Shown here in pieces: positions 37,208-46,056 of a stretch of DNA of 64,000 nucleotides (its first letter is position 1; every line of letters begins with the position of its first letter). The notes below the pieces were generated by a model, which did no database searches, had not been told where the DNA came from, and saw only the letters and a program-made list of their open reading frames with translations. The translations under genes were made by a program, and so were the position numbers. This DNA is from PZPK01 sp963974595 (GTDB lineage: Bacteria; Pseudomonadota; Gammaproteobacteria; Pseudomonadales; Oleiphilaceae): assembly GCA_963974595.1 (NCBI GenBank), contig CAXBDA010000006.1, forward strand, positions 5,504 through 69,503, written 5' to 3'.

Positions 37208-37531
37208 ATGACTTTTGTTGTAACTGATAACTGTGTCAAATGTAAATACACTGACTGTGTTGAAGTTTGTCCTGTAGATTGCTTCTATGAAGGCCCAAAC
37301 TTTCTAGTCATAGATCCAGACGAGTGTATTGATTGCGCACTTTGCGAACCAGAATGCCCGGCCAATGCTATATTTTCAGAAGATGAATTACCGGCCGATC
37401 AAGTGAAATACATCGAGGTCAATGCCGACCTTTGCCAGACATGGCCAAATATCACAGAACAAAAAGACCCGCTTCCAGATGCGAAAGAATGGGATGGCGT
37501 GCCAAATAAATTTGAGCATTTAGAAAGATAA
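37208..37531 (+). CDS. fdxA: Seven-iron ferredoxin FdxA
   Basis: A 107-residue ferredoxin carrying one [3Fe-4S] and one [4Fe-4S] cluster. Cysteine motifs are CVKCKYTDCVEVCPVDC and, later, CIDCALCEPECPA; YEGPNFLVIDPDEC links them. The C-terminal extension DAKEWDGVPNKFEHLER is characteristic of the Azotobacter/Pseudomonas FdxA type. A start at 37196 is possible, but MTFVVTDNCVKC at 37208 matches the family and has a ribosome binding site. Pseudomonas has rpoS after fdxA; here the next gene is sprT. Confidence 0.95.
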   Translation: MTFVVTDNCVKCKYTDCVEVCPVDCFYEGPNFLVIDPDECIDCALCEPECPANAIFSEDELPADQVKYIEVNADLCQTWPNITEQKDPLPDAKEWDGVPNKFEHLER

Positions 37532-37550
37532 GATACACAAACATATTTCC

Positions 37551-37586
37551 AAAAGGCTAAGTGATTTTATTGCTTAGCCTTTTTTA
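37551..37586 (+). terminator. Rho-independent terminator after fdxA
   Basis: Perfect 11-bp arms AAAAGGCTAAG (37551-37561) and CTTAGCCTTTT (37573-37583) with an 11-nt loop and a following T-rich tract. It separates fdxA from the convergent sprT. Confidence 0.88.
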
Positions 37587-37589
37587 TTT

Positions 37590-38150
37590 TTATTGTTCGA
37601 CACTTACCTGAAAAGGCTTTAGCGCTTCACCACACCCTCGACACAAATAATTACTGACTTGCCTTTGTATTTTATTGTGCCTAATAAGCGATAAATGATG
37701 CGTTTTATCATCACAGCCACAGCAATAATTGAACCGTTTAGTATCTAGTTTTTGCACATCAAATGAATGCGTCACTCTTGGCTTCAAACCGTATACATTG
37801 TGCATAACCGACTTCCATTCTATTCCATGAGGCTTTGGTCGAGACCGGAGTTTTAAGGCCTTAAGCGAGTGCAAACGGTAAACAACTAAATGCGCACACT
37901 CATGAGGAACAACTTCTTTAAGAAACTCATCGAAGTTTTCATTGAGTAATAACAGATTAAAGCGCATTTCTGGTAAAGCCCCCTGAAAACTATTAACAGG
38001 AAACCTAACTTGCCCAGCCGCCCTCCCCTTTAAATTAAATAAAATTTTTCCTATCGGAAACTTGCAAGCATAAAATTTTTCAGCTTGCGCCAGTGCATCA
38101 TGAACAGCTGCAATGATGGTTGTTTCAATGTGAGGCAAATCGCTAGACAA
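37590..38150 (-). CDS. sprT: SprT-family zinc metalloprotease
   Basis: A 186-residue SprT-like protein with the active-site motif VPHECAHLVVY (HExxH) and a C-terminal zinc ribbon (YCCGCDDKTH, then LCRGCGE). The Gram-negative SprT has no assigned role, while eukaryotic SPRTN proteases act on DNA-protein crosslinks. Length and both motifs agree with E. coli SprT. Confidence 0.9.
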   Translation of the reverse strand: MSSDLPHIETTIIAAVHDALAQAEKFYACKFPIGKILFNLKGRAAGQVRFPVNSFQGALPEMRFNLLLLNENFDEFLKEVVPHECAHLVVYRLHSLKALKLRSRPKPHGIEWKSVMHNVYGLKPRVTHSFDVQKLDTKRFNYCCGCDDKTHHLSLIRHNKIQRQVSNYLCRGCGEALKPFQVSVEQ

Positions 38151-38290
38151 AAGAATTCCCGAGAGTGGATCAAACCAAATTTAAGTAAGTTCTAGGTATA
38201 TGCGAAGAATAATAAATTGATGTAGTATCCACAACCCAAATAATTTATGAAAAACTCTAAACTCTACTCTTATCGACACAGAGAAACGTT

Positions 38291-39052
38291 ATGCTAGAAA
38301 TGAGCCTGCCATATATATGCTTATTAGTCGGAACTGGTTTTTTAGCCGGTATCATAAATACCATGGCGGGTGGTGGCTCTAATTTAACCATACCGGCACT
38401 TATGGTATTAGGTTTACCTGCCGACATTGCCAATGCAACTAACCGCGTCAGTGTATTCTTTCAATCACTCACCGCAGCTAAAGGCTTCAAATCAAGAGGC
38501 AAACTCGACATTCCAGATCTGAAAATAATTATTGGTACAACCTTAATTGGCGGGCTTGTTGGTGCATCACTTGCTTCATATATGCCTGAGCATCTATTAA
38601 AACCAACTCTGCTTGGCGCCATGATTATTATGGCTGGCATTATACTTTTCAAACCATCAACAATCGTTGTACCTGAAGGAACGGAAGCCTATAAAGTACT
38701 TGAGCAGAAGTCATCCGTTCCTATGCTTCTCTTAGCTGGTTTTTACGGGGGATTCGTCCAAGCAGGCGTTGGCTTTATCTTGATTGCCGCTATAGCAGGC
38801 AGTCTTCGATATGATTTAGTCAGAACCAATGCCTTAAAAATAGTCAGCACATTGGCATTCACAACTTTAGCGTTAGTAATATTCATTGCTAGAGACCAAG
38901 TCTGGTGGATGCCCGGCTTAACTCTGGCTGCAGGGTCAATTTTAGGCGCACACCTCGCTGTAAAAATAACTATAAATATTAGCCAGAAAACACTGAAATG
39001 GTTTTTATTCATCATGACAATATGTGCAAGTTTGACGGCTATATTTCTATAA
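38291..39052 (+). CDS. TauE/SafE family anion permease
   Basis: A 253-residue polytopic membrane protein with about eight helices and the family segments GFLAGIINTMAGGGS and GGFVQAGVGF. The two glycine-rich repeats are the hallmark of the TauE/SafE sulfite/sulfonate exporter family. Substrate is not visible. A two-cysteine DsrC-like protein about 1.6 kb downstream gives a weak sulfur context. Start at residue 1 or Met4. Confidence 0.85.
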   Translation: MLEMSLPYICLLVGTGFLAGIINTMAGGGSNLTIPALMVLGLPADIANATNRVSVFFQSLTAAKGFKSRGKLDIPDLKIIIGTTLIGGLVGASLASYMPEHLLKPTLLGAMIIMAGIILFKPSTIVVPEGTEAYKVLEQKSSVPMLLLAGFYGGFVQAGVGFILIAAIAGSLRYDLVRTNALKIVSTLAFTTLALVIFIARDQVWWMPGLTLAAGSILGAHLAVKITINISQKTLKWFLFIMTICASLTAIFL

Positions 39053-39158
39053 GATTCGTTACAATTAAACGCTGTTTTTCTCAGGCAAAGCATTAAAGCT
39101 TAACTATACTGACTAGATAATAATGAAAACTATTAATTGACTAATCTGGAGAACAAGT

Positions 39159-39341
39159 ATGACCGCTGATGCTAAACTTTTATCAATCACTGAAGCCAGC
39201 TCCCTTCTAAATAAACCAGAAGTAACCCTTAAACGTTATGCTCGCGAGAGTTTAATTAGAAGTGTCAAAGTTGATGGTAACCTTATGTTTCCAGAAGATG
39301 CAGTTAAAAAATACCTTGAAATAGAGAAACGAATTAAATAA
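39159..39341 (+). CDS. Small helix-turn-helix protein (MerR/excisionase-like)
   Basis: A 60-residue protein made of a single winged-helix-like domain: ITEASSLLNKPEVTLKRYAR is a helix-turn-helix typical of the helix-turn-helix_17/excisionase group, followed by the wing VDGNLMFPEDAVKKYLE. The ATG at 39159 has a GGAGAA ribosome binding site. A hairpin terminator follows. Free-standing small HTH proteins often come from mobile elements, but no integrase is near. The target is unknown. Confidence 0.7.
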   Translation: MTADAKLLSITEASSLLNKPEVTLKRYARESLIRSVKVDGNLMFPEDAVKKYLEIEKRIK

Positions 39342-39366
39342 TAGCGTATTAATTTCTTAATTACTC

Positions 39367-39400
39367 AAAAGCCGAAAAAGGTATCTTTTTCGGCTTTTCA
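39367..39400. terminator. Bidirectional terminator between HTH and thioesterase genes
   Basis: Arms AAAAGCCGAAAAAG (39367-39380) and CTTTTTCGGCTTTT (39385-39398) with the loop GTAT. The A/T runs allow termination from either side, serving the plus-strand HTH gene and the minus-strand thioesterase. Confidence 0.88.
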
Positions 39401-39426
39401 TCGAATGCAGCATTAAAAATATAGCG

Positions 39427-39819
39427 TTATGGCTCCAAATGCTCGTTCAAAGCTTGCCTAATATATTCTGCTATGGGCTTAGATTTTTGTGTATCATGAT
39501 CAAAATTAACCAGTATGGCATGCCCTTCTGCCACCTTATTATTATCCTGCCATGCTTGCTGATAAACAACAAAAGAACTATTCCCTATTGACTGAATATA
39601 AGTTCTTATTTCGACTGTCATTCCGTAATATATCTGGCTTAAAAAGCTGACATCGATTTTAGCCAATATTAATTCCCACTTATCTATCGCTAAAGATGGT
39701 GTGAAAATTTTAAAAATAGGCGTTCTAGCTTGTTCAAACCAAGCAGGAAGCACCGTATTATTGATATGTCCCAGCGCATCAGTTTCCACAAAGCGTGGCT
39801 CAATCGTCATAGCAAACAT
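39427..39819 (-). CDS. Acyl-CoA thioesterase (YbgC/4HBT family)
   Basis: A 130-residue hotdog-fold thioesterase: FVETDALGHINNTVLPAWFEQAR has the Asp-x3-H-x-N pattern of the 4-hydroxybenzoyl-CoA thioesterase family. Substrate is unknown. It is divergent from the YugP-type peptidase with 28 bp between the starts, so the promoters must overlap the coding region of one of them. Confidence 0.85.
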   Translation of the reverse strand: MFAMTIEPRFVETDALGHINNTVLPAWFEQARTPIFKIFTPSLAIDKWELILAKIDVSFLSQIYYGMTVEIRTYIQSIGNSSFVVYQQAWQDNNKVAEGHAILVNFDHDTQKSKPIAEYIRQALNEHLEP

Positions 39820-39847
39820 AAGTTACCTTATTAGACAGGTTAAAAAG

Positions 39848-40531
39848 ATGATTTACATCGTAATTATTCTTGTTGCCGCCATCATCCTACTTCCAGGAAT
39901 ATGGGTCAAGAAGACAATAGACAGGTACACCAAAGAACTTCCTGACCTTCCGGGAACAGGTGGGCAATTCGCTGAACACCTGCTAAATAGATTCAATATA
40001 AACGATATTCAAGTAGAGAAAGGACAAGAAAATGGTGACCATTATTCACCACAAGAAAAACGAATCAGATTAAGCCCTAAAATTTTTTCAGGAAAATCTA
40101 TCAGTGCGATCGCTATAGCTGCTCATGAAGTGGGTCATGCGATCCAATACCACCGAAAAGAGTCCATCACAACATTAAGAGAAAGACTCACACCAGTGGC
40201 TTTTATCGGAGAAAAGCTTTCATTAGGCTTATTAACGCTTAGCCCAATACTGATCCTGATATTTAAAGTCCCTCACATTGGTATTTTGGCAGTTTTTGCC
40301 TCGCTACTATCGCTTGCTCTTTCTGTACTTATTCAGCTAATCATTCTCCCTATGGAATGGGATGCCAGCTTTAATAAAGCCTTACCTATCCTTAAAGAAG
40401 GCCAATACTTGAAAGACGATGAGTTGCCAGCGGCTAGAAAAATACTCAAAGCAGCCGCCATGACATACGTTGCGGCAACTCTTTCCAGCATTTTAAATAT
40501 TTGGAGATGGTTATTATTTCTTCGACGCTAA
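39848..40531 (+). CDS. Zinc metallopeptidase (YugP/PF04298 family)
   Basis: A 227-residue membrane peptidase. An N-terminal helix (YIVIILVAAIILLPGIWV) is followed by the zinc motif AAHEVGHAIQY (HExxH), two central hydrophobic stretches and a YVAATLSSILNIWRWLLFL tail. The upstream part of the longer frame overlaps the divergent thioesterase and is not homologous, so I start at the ATG at 39848. Bacillus YugP is the named relative; the substrate is unknown. Confidence 0.85.
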   Translation: MIYIVIILVAAIILLPGIWVKKTIDRYTKELPDLPGTGGQFAEHLLNRFNINDIQVEKGQENGDHYSPQEKRIRLSPKIFSGKSISAIAIAAHEVGHAIQYHRKESITTLRERLTPVAFIGEKLSLGLLTLSPILILIFKVPHIGILAVFASLLSLALSVLIQLIILPMEWDASFNKALPILKEGQYLKDDELPAARKILKAAAMTYVAATLSSILNIWRWLLFLRR

Positions 40532-40642
40532 ACATCGATTAATACTTCAATAAACACAATTCTCTATCGCATTTTTAAAACTAGCAGCTTATGCTTCTAC
40601 TTATATGCACTAAAATAAATTGGCATTCAAATAAAACACCTT

Positions 40643-40670
40643 GATATTAGTAAATAGATATTAGTAAATA
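40643..40670. repeat. Perfect 14-bp tandem repeat abutting the dsrC/tusE start
   Basis: GATATTAGTAAATA occurs at 40643-40656 and again at 40657-40670, one base before the ATG at 40672. There is no Shine-Dalgarno sequence in front of that start. The duplication therefore occupies the ribosome binding region and could influence expression. Confidence 0.8.
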
Positions 40671-40671
40671 A

Positions 40672-40998
40672 ATGAGACACGACAGGCAGAACATCAACCT
40701 TGACGATCAAGGATTTTTACTCGACCTAGATGACTGGACCCGAGAATTAGCCGAGCATATTGCCGCTACTGAAGGCATAGAGTTAAACTCGGCACACTGG
40801 GAGATTATTTCGCTGTTAAGGGCATTTTACGACGAATTCGAAATTTCCCCCGCTATGCGTATTTTGGTAAAACACACCCAGAAAAAACTGGGGGATGAAA
40901 AGGGCAATAGTCATTATCTTCTTAGCCTTTTTCCTGGTAGTCCGGCTAAAATTGCATGTAAAATTGCTGGCTTACCCAAGCCTACAAATTGTTTATAA
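40672..40998 (+). CDS. tusE: DsrC/TusE-family sulfur carrier, two-cysteine type
   Basis: A 108-residue protein of the DsrC/TusE/DsvC family, with LDDWTRELAEHIA, WEIISLLRAFYDEF and NSHYLLSLFPGSPAK. The C-terminal arm reads ACKIAGLPKPTNC, keeping both redox cysteines (Cys96 and Cys107, C-x10-C). E. coli TusE has Thr at the first position. Two cysteines are the DsrC pattern used in dissimilatory sulfur metabolism; a tRNA 2-thiouridine role is still possible. No tusBCD or dsr genes are in the window. The following ybiB-like gene starts 28 bp later. The start has no ribosome binding site. Confidence 0.88.
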   Translation: MRHDRQNINLDDQGFLLDLDDWTRELAEHIAATEGIELNSAHWEIISLLRAFYDEFEISPAMRILVKHTQKKLGDEKGNSHYLLSLFPGSPAKIACKIAGLPKPTNCL

Positions 40999-41026
40999 AG
41001 ACTCACCCATCAAAAGTTGTTTATAC

Positions 41027-42040
41027 ATGACTGATATTAATATTCTTCAAAGTAACCAGGAACACCCTTTTGCTCAATATGTTCGAATACTCGGAAAAGG
41101 CAAAAAAGGCAGCCGATCGCTGACCGAACAAGAAGCCTATGATGCAATGGATATGATACTTTCAGATCAAGTTGAAGATGTGCAATTAGGTGCTTTTTTA
41201 ATGCTACTTCGGGTAAAAGAAGAATCACCCGAAGAGTTAAGTGGTTTTGTAAAAGCAGTAAAAAAACATATTTTGCCGCCAGAGTCATTAAATGTAGATA
41301 TTGACTGGTCATCATATGCAGGCAAAAGACGTCACTTACCTTGGTTCATTTTTAGTATATTGCTACTCAGCCAAGCGGGTTATAAAATTTTTATTCATGG
41401 CGCGAGCGGGCATACCCATAACAGGCTTTATACTGAACAGGTGCTTGAAGATCTTGGGTTTAACACAGCAAGCTCTTGGGATGAAGCATCAAGTATTCTA
41501 AAAGCAACCGGCTTTGTATATATGCCTTTAAAACATATATCGTCACAACTTGCCGACATGATAAACCTAAGACACCTCATGGGTTTACGTTCACCCGTTC
41601 ATTCATTATCGCGTTTAATTAACCCCTTGAATGCACAATTGGTACTCCAAGGTATATTCCACCCTCCCTATAGCGGGCTTCACCAAGAAGCGGGTCAATT
41701 ACTGAACTATCAATACGTGGCAGTGATAAAAGGTGAAGGCGGCGAAATAGAAAGAAATCCAGACGCTGGCAGCACGGTTAAATGGTCAACGCAAAATGAC
41801 ATTGGCCAAGAAGAGTGGCCAGCATTTTTCTCGAAACGCCACGTAAAACCTCAAGAGCTGTCGCTGGACCATATGAAAAATATTTGGGGAAATAAAATAG
41901 AAGATGAATACGCTGAAGGTGCAATTCAATGCACTTGTGCGTTCGCATTAAAACACCTAAAACCTGAACTTTCGCAATTAGAAGCATTAGAAGAAGCAAA
42001 GCAACTTTGGCTTAAGCGTGACATTAATTATTTTGGTTAA
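41027..42040 (+). CDS. YbiB/TrpD2-family protein (glycosyl transferase-like)
   Basis: A 337-residue protein with a phosphoribosyltransferase-like fold related to anthranilate phosphoribosyltransferase. Features are the N-terminal helices with FAQYVRILGKGKKGSRSLTEQ, the FIHGASGHTHNR loop and GLRSPVHSLSRLINP. E. coli YbiB (TrpD2) binds nucleic acid nonspecifically and is SOS-controlled rather than acting in tryptophan synthesis. I start at the ATG at 41027, where homology begins; the longer frame overlaps the upstream DsrC-like gene. Pairing with a TusE-like gene also occurs in Pseudomonas. Confidence 0.85.
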   Translation: MTDINILQSNQEHPFAQYVRILGKGKKGSRSLTEQEAYDAMDMILSDQVEDVQLGAFLMLLRVKEESPEELSGFVKAVKKHILPPESLNVDIDWSSYAGKRRHLPWFIFSILLLSQAGYKIFIHGASGHTHNRLYTEQVLEDLGFNTASSWDEASSILKATGFVYMPLKHISSQLADMINLRHLMGLRSPVHSLSRLINPLNAQLVLQGIFHPPYSGLHQEAGQLLNYQYVAVIKGEGGEIERNPDAGSTVKWSTQNDIGQEEWPAFFSKRHVKPQELSLDHMKNIWGNKIEDEYAEGAIQCTCAFALKHLKPELSQLEALEEAKQLWLKRDINYFG

Positions 42041-42119
42041 CAGGTGCCCGTTAAAAACCAAGTGATAGAGTTTAATACTGTTGGTTATTTATAAGAAATT
42101 GCGACGTTCTTATTGCAAA

Positions 42120-43829
42120 TCAATTAGGAGGCGGTGGTGCGTAGCCATTCCATGTTGTCTGGGGTAACCAATTATTCAGTGGAACCACGGTAAAACTACC
42201 ATCACTGGCGACCACAAAATCAAACACTTCCCAAACAACATTAGGCGCCTCCTTTAAAGGTGGAAGTGTGTTCCAATTAACATTTTCATCCCCTTCACCC
42301 GGAGGGGGGAGAAATACGGTTATAATGCCATTAATATTCAACTCTACTCGGGCGTCTGATATTCGTCTCATGCTCGGGTAAAAACCCGCGCTAATTCCAT
42401 CAGAGCCAGGAAAATACTTACTTAACTCATTTCCCACAACATAGCGATATTTACCAGCTAATGGAAATTGAACAATAACCAGAAGTTCTTCCCCAGAAGT
42501 ACCTGTTTCATAATCAGATAAGAATATGTCCATAAAAGGGAACTCCAGTAAATGCCCAACCATAGAGACTACAATATCCCAGTATGCATCATCTACTTCA
42601 TATTTTGGCCCCTTTAAATCAGAATAGAGATAGTGATTATCACCATATTTAGCATCAATGAATGCAGAAAAGCGATCATCGGGTGTTGTCCAACTCATCT
42701 TAACCGTAATTCCACCGTCTGAACTCACCAGACACTGAGCTAACTGCTCATCTATTGTATTGGTCGTCGTATTAATCGTGCTGGTTTGTACACCTAACTG
42801 GAATCCAAATACCGTAACCGATGAATTAGCTTTTGCCGCAACTGAGAAGTTGCCCATTGCATCGGTAATCGTGTTTGCCGAGCCGGAATAATCATTCCCC
42901 TTAGAAATAACATTTATGTTCGACAAGCGCTTGCCGTTAACATCTTCTACACAGCCATGAATGAATACCTGGTCATATAATGCATCGGCATTCCATGTTG
43001 AAAAATGACTCACCTCGCCTTCATAATACCGCTCATTACCATCCGCCACTAAAACAGCGGAACCTTCTTCTACCCAAAGCCCAGTGATTTTATTGTAGTA
43101 ATATAAGGGAATGATTGATGGTGGATTATCTGACTTATCTGCTAAAGGAATACGAATGGTAGATACAGCACTTTCTTTTAAGTTTAAGGCATTACCCTCA
43201 CTGTCTTCAAATGTTGCCGTGATGGCACCAAAACTTTCTATTAATGCAGGCTCTGTCGTTGCACCAGCATTGGTGGCGATCATTTCACCCGGCATTAAAT
43301 TAATGTCTTGAGTGGGGTCTATAATTGTCAAATTAAACACGGCCTCACCCTGAGGGGCGCTGCCATCTATTTTTACTAATGCGTCTGCCGGTAAACTGAC
43401 ACGGGCCGGTGAATCGTTATCGGTAAGCGTCTGTTGCAAACTAGCATCAAAGCGCATAGAAACATCAACGGGTAACAAACTGACATTAAAAATATTATTA
43501 GCGGGCTCCTTATCGAGATAAATAACACCAGCATGTTCTGCAAAACCAGCCCCTTCGAAGTTGACTAAAAGTCTTGCAGCAGGTGGCGTACCTGATAATG
43601 AATAACGGCCATCAGCTCCGGTAATAGTGGTATGTTCACCGGCTGTTATTTGTATATTCTGAAGGCCAACACCAGTATCGAAGTTAGCAACTCGGCCCGA
43701 TATATAGACGGCCTCTTTGGCTGCCGCATTTTCTAGTGACTCTGTAGAGAGTGATGACTTATCGTTCGACCCACCACAAGCCATTAATGCCAAACTGCTA
43801 ATAAGTATTGCACTGTATTTTTTATACAT
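42120..43829 (-). CDS. Large lipoprotein with carboxypeptidase-regulatory-like repeats
   Basis: A 569-residue lipoprotein: the lipobox LMAC (residues 15-18) follows a short signal. The first domain (about 40-115) reads SGRVANFDTGVGLQNIQI, then TTITGADGRYSLSG, typical of CarboxypepD-regulatory beta sandwiches; a second such unit is HGCVEDVNGKRLSNINV (about 293-340). The C-terminus ends in a proline run. It is the last gene of the Tad locus transcription unit, 103 bp after ompA, and may be a surface adhesion or anchoring component. That role is inferred only from position. Confidence 0.65.
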   Translation of the reverse strand: MYKKYSAILISSLALMACGGSNDKSSLSTESLENAAAKEAVYISGRVANFDTGVGLQNIQITAGEHTTITGADGRYSLSGTPPAARLLVNFEGAGFAEHAGVIYLDKEPANNIFNVSLLPVDVSMRFDASLQQTLTDNDSPARVSLPADALVKIDGSAPQGEAVFNLTIIDPTQDINLMPGEMIATNAGATTEPALIESFGAITATFEDSEGNALNLKESAVSTIRIPLADKSDNPPSIIPLYYYNKITGLWVEEGSAVLVADGNERYYEGEVSHFSTWNADALYDQVFIHGCVEDVNGKRLSNINVISKGNDYSGSANTITDAMGNFSVAAKANSSVTVFGFQLGVQTSTINTTTNTIDEQLAQCLVSSDGGITVKMSWTTPDDRFSAFIDAKYGDNHYLYSDLKGPKYEVDDAYWDIVVSMVGHLLEFPFMDIFLSDYETGTSGEELLVIVQFPLAGKYRYVVGNELSKYFPGSDGISAGFYPSMRRISDARVELNINGIITVFLPPPGEGDENVNWNTLPPLKEAPNVVWEVFDFVVASDGSFTVVPLNNWLPQTTWNGYAPPPPN

Positions 43830-43931
43830 TAAAAATCCTTTTAAAAGTAAGTAGTCATTACCGTCATTCTCTGGCGGCTTAATCTGTTACGGCCATAGAT
43901 CGTATAGCTGCAATGCCGACGGGGGTATTAT

Positions 43932-44876
43932 TTATTGAAGAACAAGTTCTACACGTCGATTTATCGCCCTGCCCTCTTTTGTTGTATTGCTTGCTTTAGG
44001 TGAGAGTGCCCCTAAACCGCCAGAGTCTAATTGCTTAGGGTCAACGCCTTGCTCGGTGATTAAAAACTGTTTAACCGTATTTGCCCGGCTCTCTGATAAT
44101 TTTCTGTTGTATTCAGCACGACCCACATTATCAGTATGCCCCACCAGCACTACCTTCATATCTTTATTATTTTTTAACATATGACCCACCCGGCCCAATG
44201 ATAAATGGTGAGTTTGTTCTAGTATGTGGCTATTGAACAAAAATTTTATTCCGGGTATGTCGACATGGCCATTGGCCTCCAAGGTATCTGCTAATAAACT
44301 ATAATCGACAACAACGGGGTCAGGCTTTATTTTACCAGTATGAATAACATCAACCACACTTCTGGGCCTATTTGCAATATCGTTAACATAAAAGCTGACA
44401 TACCAGTCACCACCGCCTTTACGTGCATGCTTAGCAACGATGTAATACTGGCTGGCATGACCACCTTCAATTTCTTTTGAGAGGTATAATTTCCACCCGT
44501 TTACATCACCACACGCCTCTCTTTCGCATTCAAATATAATATCAAAACCCGCATCAATAATTGATGTCTTCATATTTAAGTTAATATTGTAAGCACTCTC
44601 AGAAGCTTCATAGTCATATATAGTTCGTTCTATTCGCCCCGAAAGTTCTTCGCTTTTTTGGGGCACATAACCTTCCTGCTCTGTCGATTCTGTGTCAGTA
44701 ATATACACCATCGCACCGGTTATCAACTGATACACATCTTGCTTTTTAACACGACTCTGATGCTGCGTGGCCCCAGGAAGACCTTGCAACAAGGTCTGTG
44801 CGCCACTCAGTAATGAAACCGTAAGCATAAGTGAAAAGGCTAAAATTGCTTTTACCAACATACCTGTTAACGTCAT
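43932..44876 (-). CDS. OmpA-family protein of the Tad locus
   Basis: A 314-residue protein with an N-terminal signal (AILAFSLMLTVSLLSGAQ), a middle beta region and a C-terminal OmpA peptidoglycan-binding domain: VLVGHTDNVGRAEYNRKLSESRA, then GRAINRRVELVL. It would tie the outer membrane side of the pilus to the cell wall. OmpA proteins occur in several tad clusters. It follows the third TadE-like gene by 28 bp. Confidence 0.82.
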   Translation of the reverse strand: MTLTGMLVKAILAFSLMLTVSLLSGAQTLLQGLPGATQHQSRVKKQDVYQLITGAMVYITDTESTEQEGYVPQKSEELSGRIERTIYDYEASESAYNINLNMKTSIIDAGFDIIFECEREACGDVNGWKLYLSKEIEGGHASQYYIVAKHARKGGGDWYVSFYVNDIANRPRSVVDVIHTGKIKPDPVVVDYSLLADTLEANGHVDIPGIKFLFNSHILEQTHHLSLGRVGHMLKNNKDMKVVLVGHTDNVGRAEYNRKLSESRANTVKQFLITEQGVDPKQLDSGGLGALSPKASNTTKEGRAINRRVELVLQ

Positions 44877-44904
44877 TGAACTATTCCTTTCAACATTGTA
44901 TTAC

Positions 44905-45663
44905 TTACCATATAAACGGTGTTTGCATTTGCACGGTACTGGTTGCACTAATAGGGATCATGTAAATAGTTCTCCCTGCCAGTTTACTTTTTGCCACAGC
45001 TCTGGCGGCACAGTTTATTTTCTTTAAAATAACATTAGGATCAGTAAATTTTAACTGAACGATTTCAAACAAAATTTTATTAGCCACTGGGATATCTAAG
45101 GAATAACACCAGCTTGTTCTTATCTTAAGTAAGTTTGCATCTTGAATATTCAGTATTAGCGTACCTGCTTTTTTTAGCTTATCACTTCTCACATTCAAGT
45201 TGTCATTGGGAATTTGCAATTCTTGCTGCTCTTTACATTTTGATGAAGAGCCAGAATTACAGTTTAAGGTATACATATTCTGTTTAAATGCTTTAAAGAT
45301 ACTGTAATCAGGGCTAATTATTTCTACTGGTTTCAATTTTAGCTGTGAATTATTAGCACTCAGCAGGGCTTTCCCATAACTCACAATACCGGGTGCACCT
45401 TTCATATATAACGGCGCCATGGCTTCAATAAGCTTTGCCCTCATTCGCTCTTCACCTGAATCAGAGCAACCTTTACAGCGCCCTCTACCATGATTTACAG
45501 AGCCCTCCCTTGCTGCCTGAAAAGTAGCATGATTAAGTGTTAGCTTTGCCTTATATAACATCCCCATTTGAAGGGTGCCCAATGTTAGTAACAGTAAAAG
45601 AGGCCAGGCAATAATATGCTCAACAAGCGCACTCCCTTTCTGGCATGTTAACTGCCCCTTCAC
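44905..45663 (-). CDS. TadE-like pseudopilin
   Basis: A 252-residue minor-pilin-like protein. The N-terminus has a class III-type site, KG|SALVEH, with Glu at +5, followed by the hydrophobic helix IIAWPLLLLLTLGTLQMGML, and the mature part begins with the common TadE string NHATFQAAREGSVNHGR. Five or more Cys in the mature region (GRCKGCSDSG and others) suggest disulfides. It lies between the DUF192 gene and ompA. Whether it is TadE or TadF by function cannot be told. Confidence 0.78.
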   Translation of the reverse strand: MKGQLTCQKGSALVEHIIAWPLLLLLTLGTLQMGMLYKAKLTLNHATFQAAREGSVNHGRGRCKGCSDSGEERMRAKLIEAMAPLYMKGAPGIVSYGKALLSANNSQLKLKPVEIISPDYSIFKAFKQNMYTLNCNSGSSSKCKEQQELQIPNDNLNVRSDKLKKAGTLILNIQDANLLKIRTSWCYSLDIPVANKILFEIVQLKFTDPNVILKKINCAARAVAKSKLAGRTIYMIPISATSTVQMQTPFIW

Positions 45664-45708
45664 CTAGCCTTCTCCTTAAGTTTAGTGATGCCGAACACTA
45701 AGATATCA

Positions 45709-46056
45709 TCACAACATCCATGTTAATATTTGGCTCTTTTCAATCCCCAGCGCACTGGCTTGGCCTGCTTTCAGTTCAATAACGTAAGCGGCACTAAAAC
45801 ATGTTTTCATCCTATTAGGCTTTACTGTTCTGCTAATTTTTTTTACTTTTCCAGCTTTGTTCAGAAAAACAACATCCAAGCCATATTTCATCCCTAAAGT
45901 ATGAATAGAATTGCATGGCGACATTAACAGGCCCTGTTTATCCGCCAGTGGTTTGCTGCCTAATAAACCTTTCATTCTTGCCAGTGCAGTATCGGCGATC
46001 CACAATTCACAAAGCGGCTTGTTATTTCTTATTAACGTACTTTTTTTACATGTCAT
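45709..46056 (-). CDS. DUF192 family protein
   Basis: A 115-residue DUF192 protein: LARMKGLLGSK, then SIHTLGMKYGLDVVFLNKAGKVKKI, and a C-terminal beta segment ending ALGIEKSQILTW. There is no signal peptide, although many homologues are exported. Its start overlaps the tadC stop by 11 bp, so it is translationally coupled to the pilus genes. Function unknown; DUF192 genes recur in tad clusters. Confidence 0.85.
   Translation of the reverse strand: MTCKKSTLIRNNKPLCELWIADTALARMKGLLGSKPLADKQGLLMSPCNSIHTLGMKYGLDVVFLNKAGKVKKISRTVKPNRMKTCFSAAYVIELKAGQASALGIEKSQILTWML

Noticed and set aside
39701..39847. N-terminal extension of the YugP-type peptidase
   Set aside because: It overlaps the divergent thioesterase gene antisense and has no homology; the membrane helix at 39848 is the natural N-terminus.
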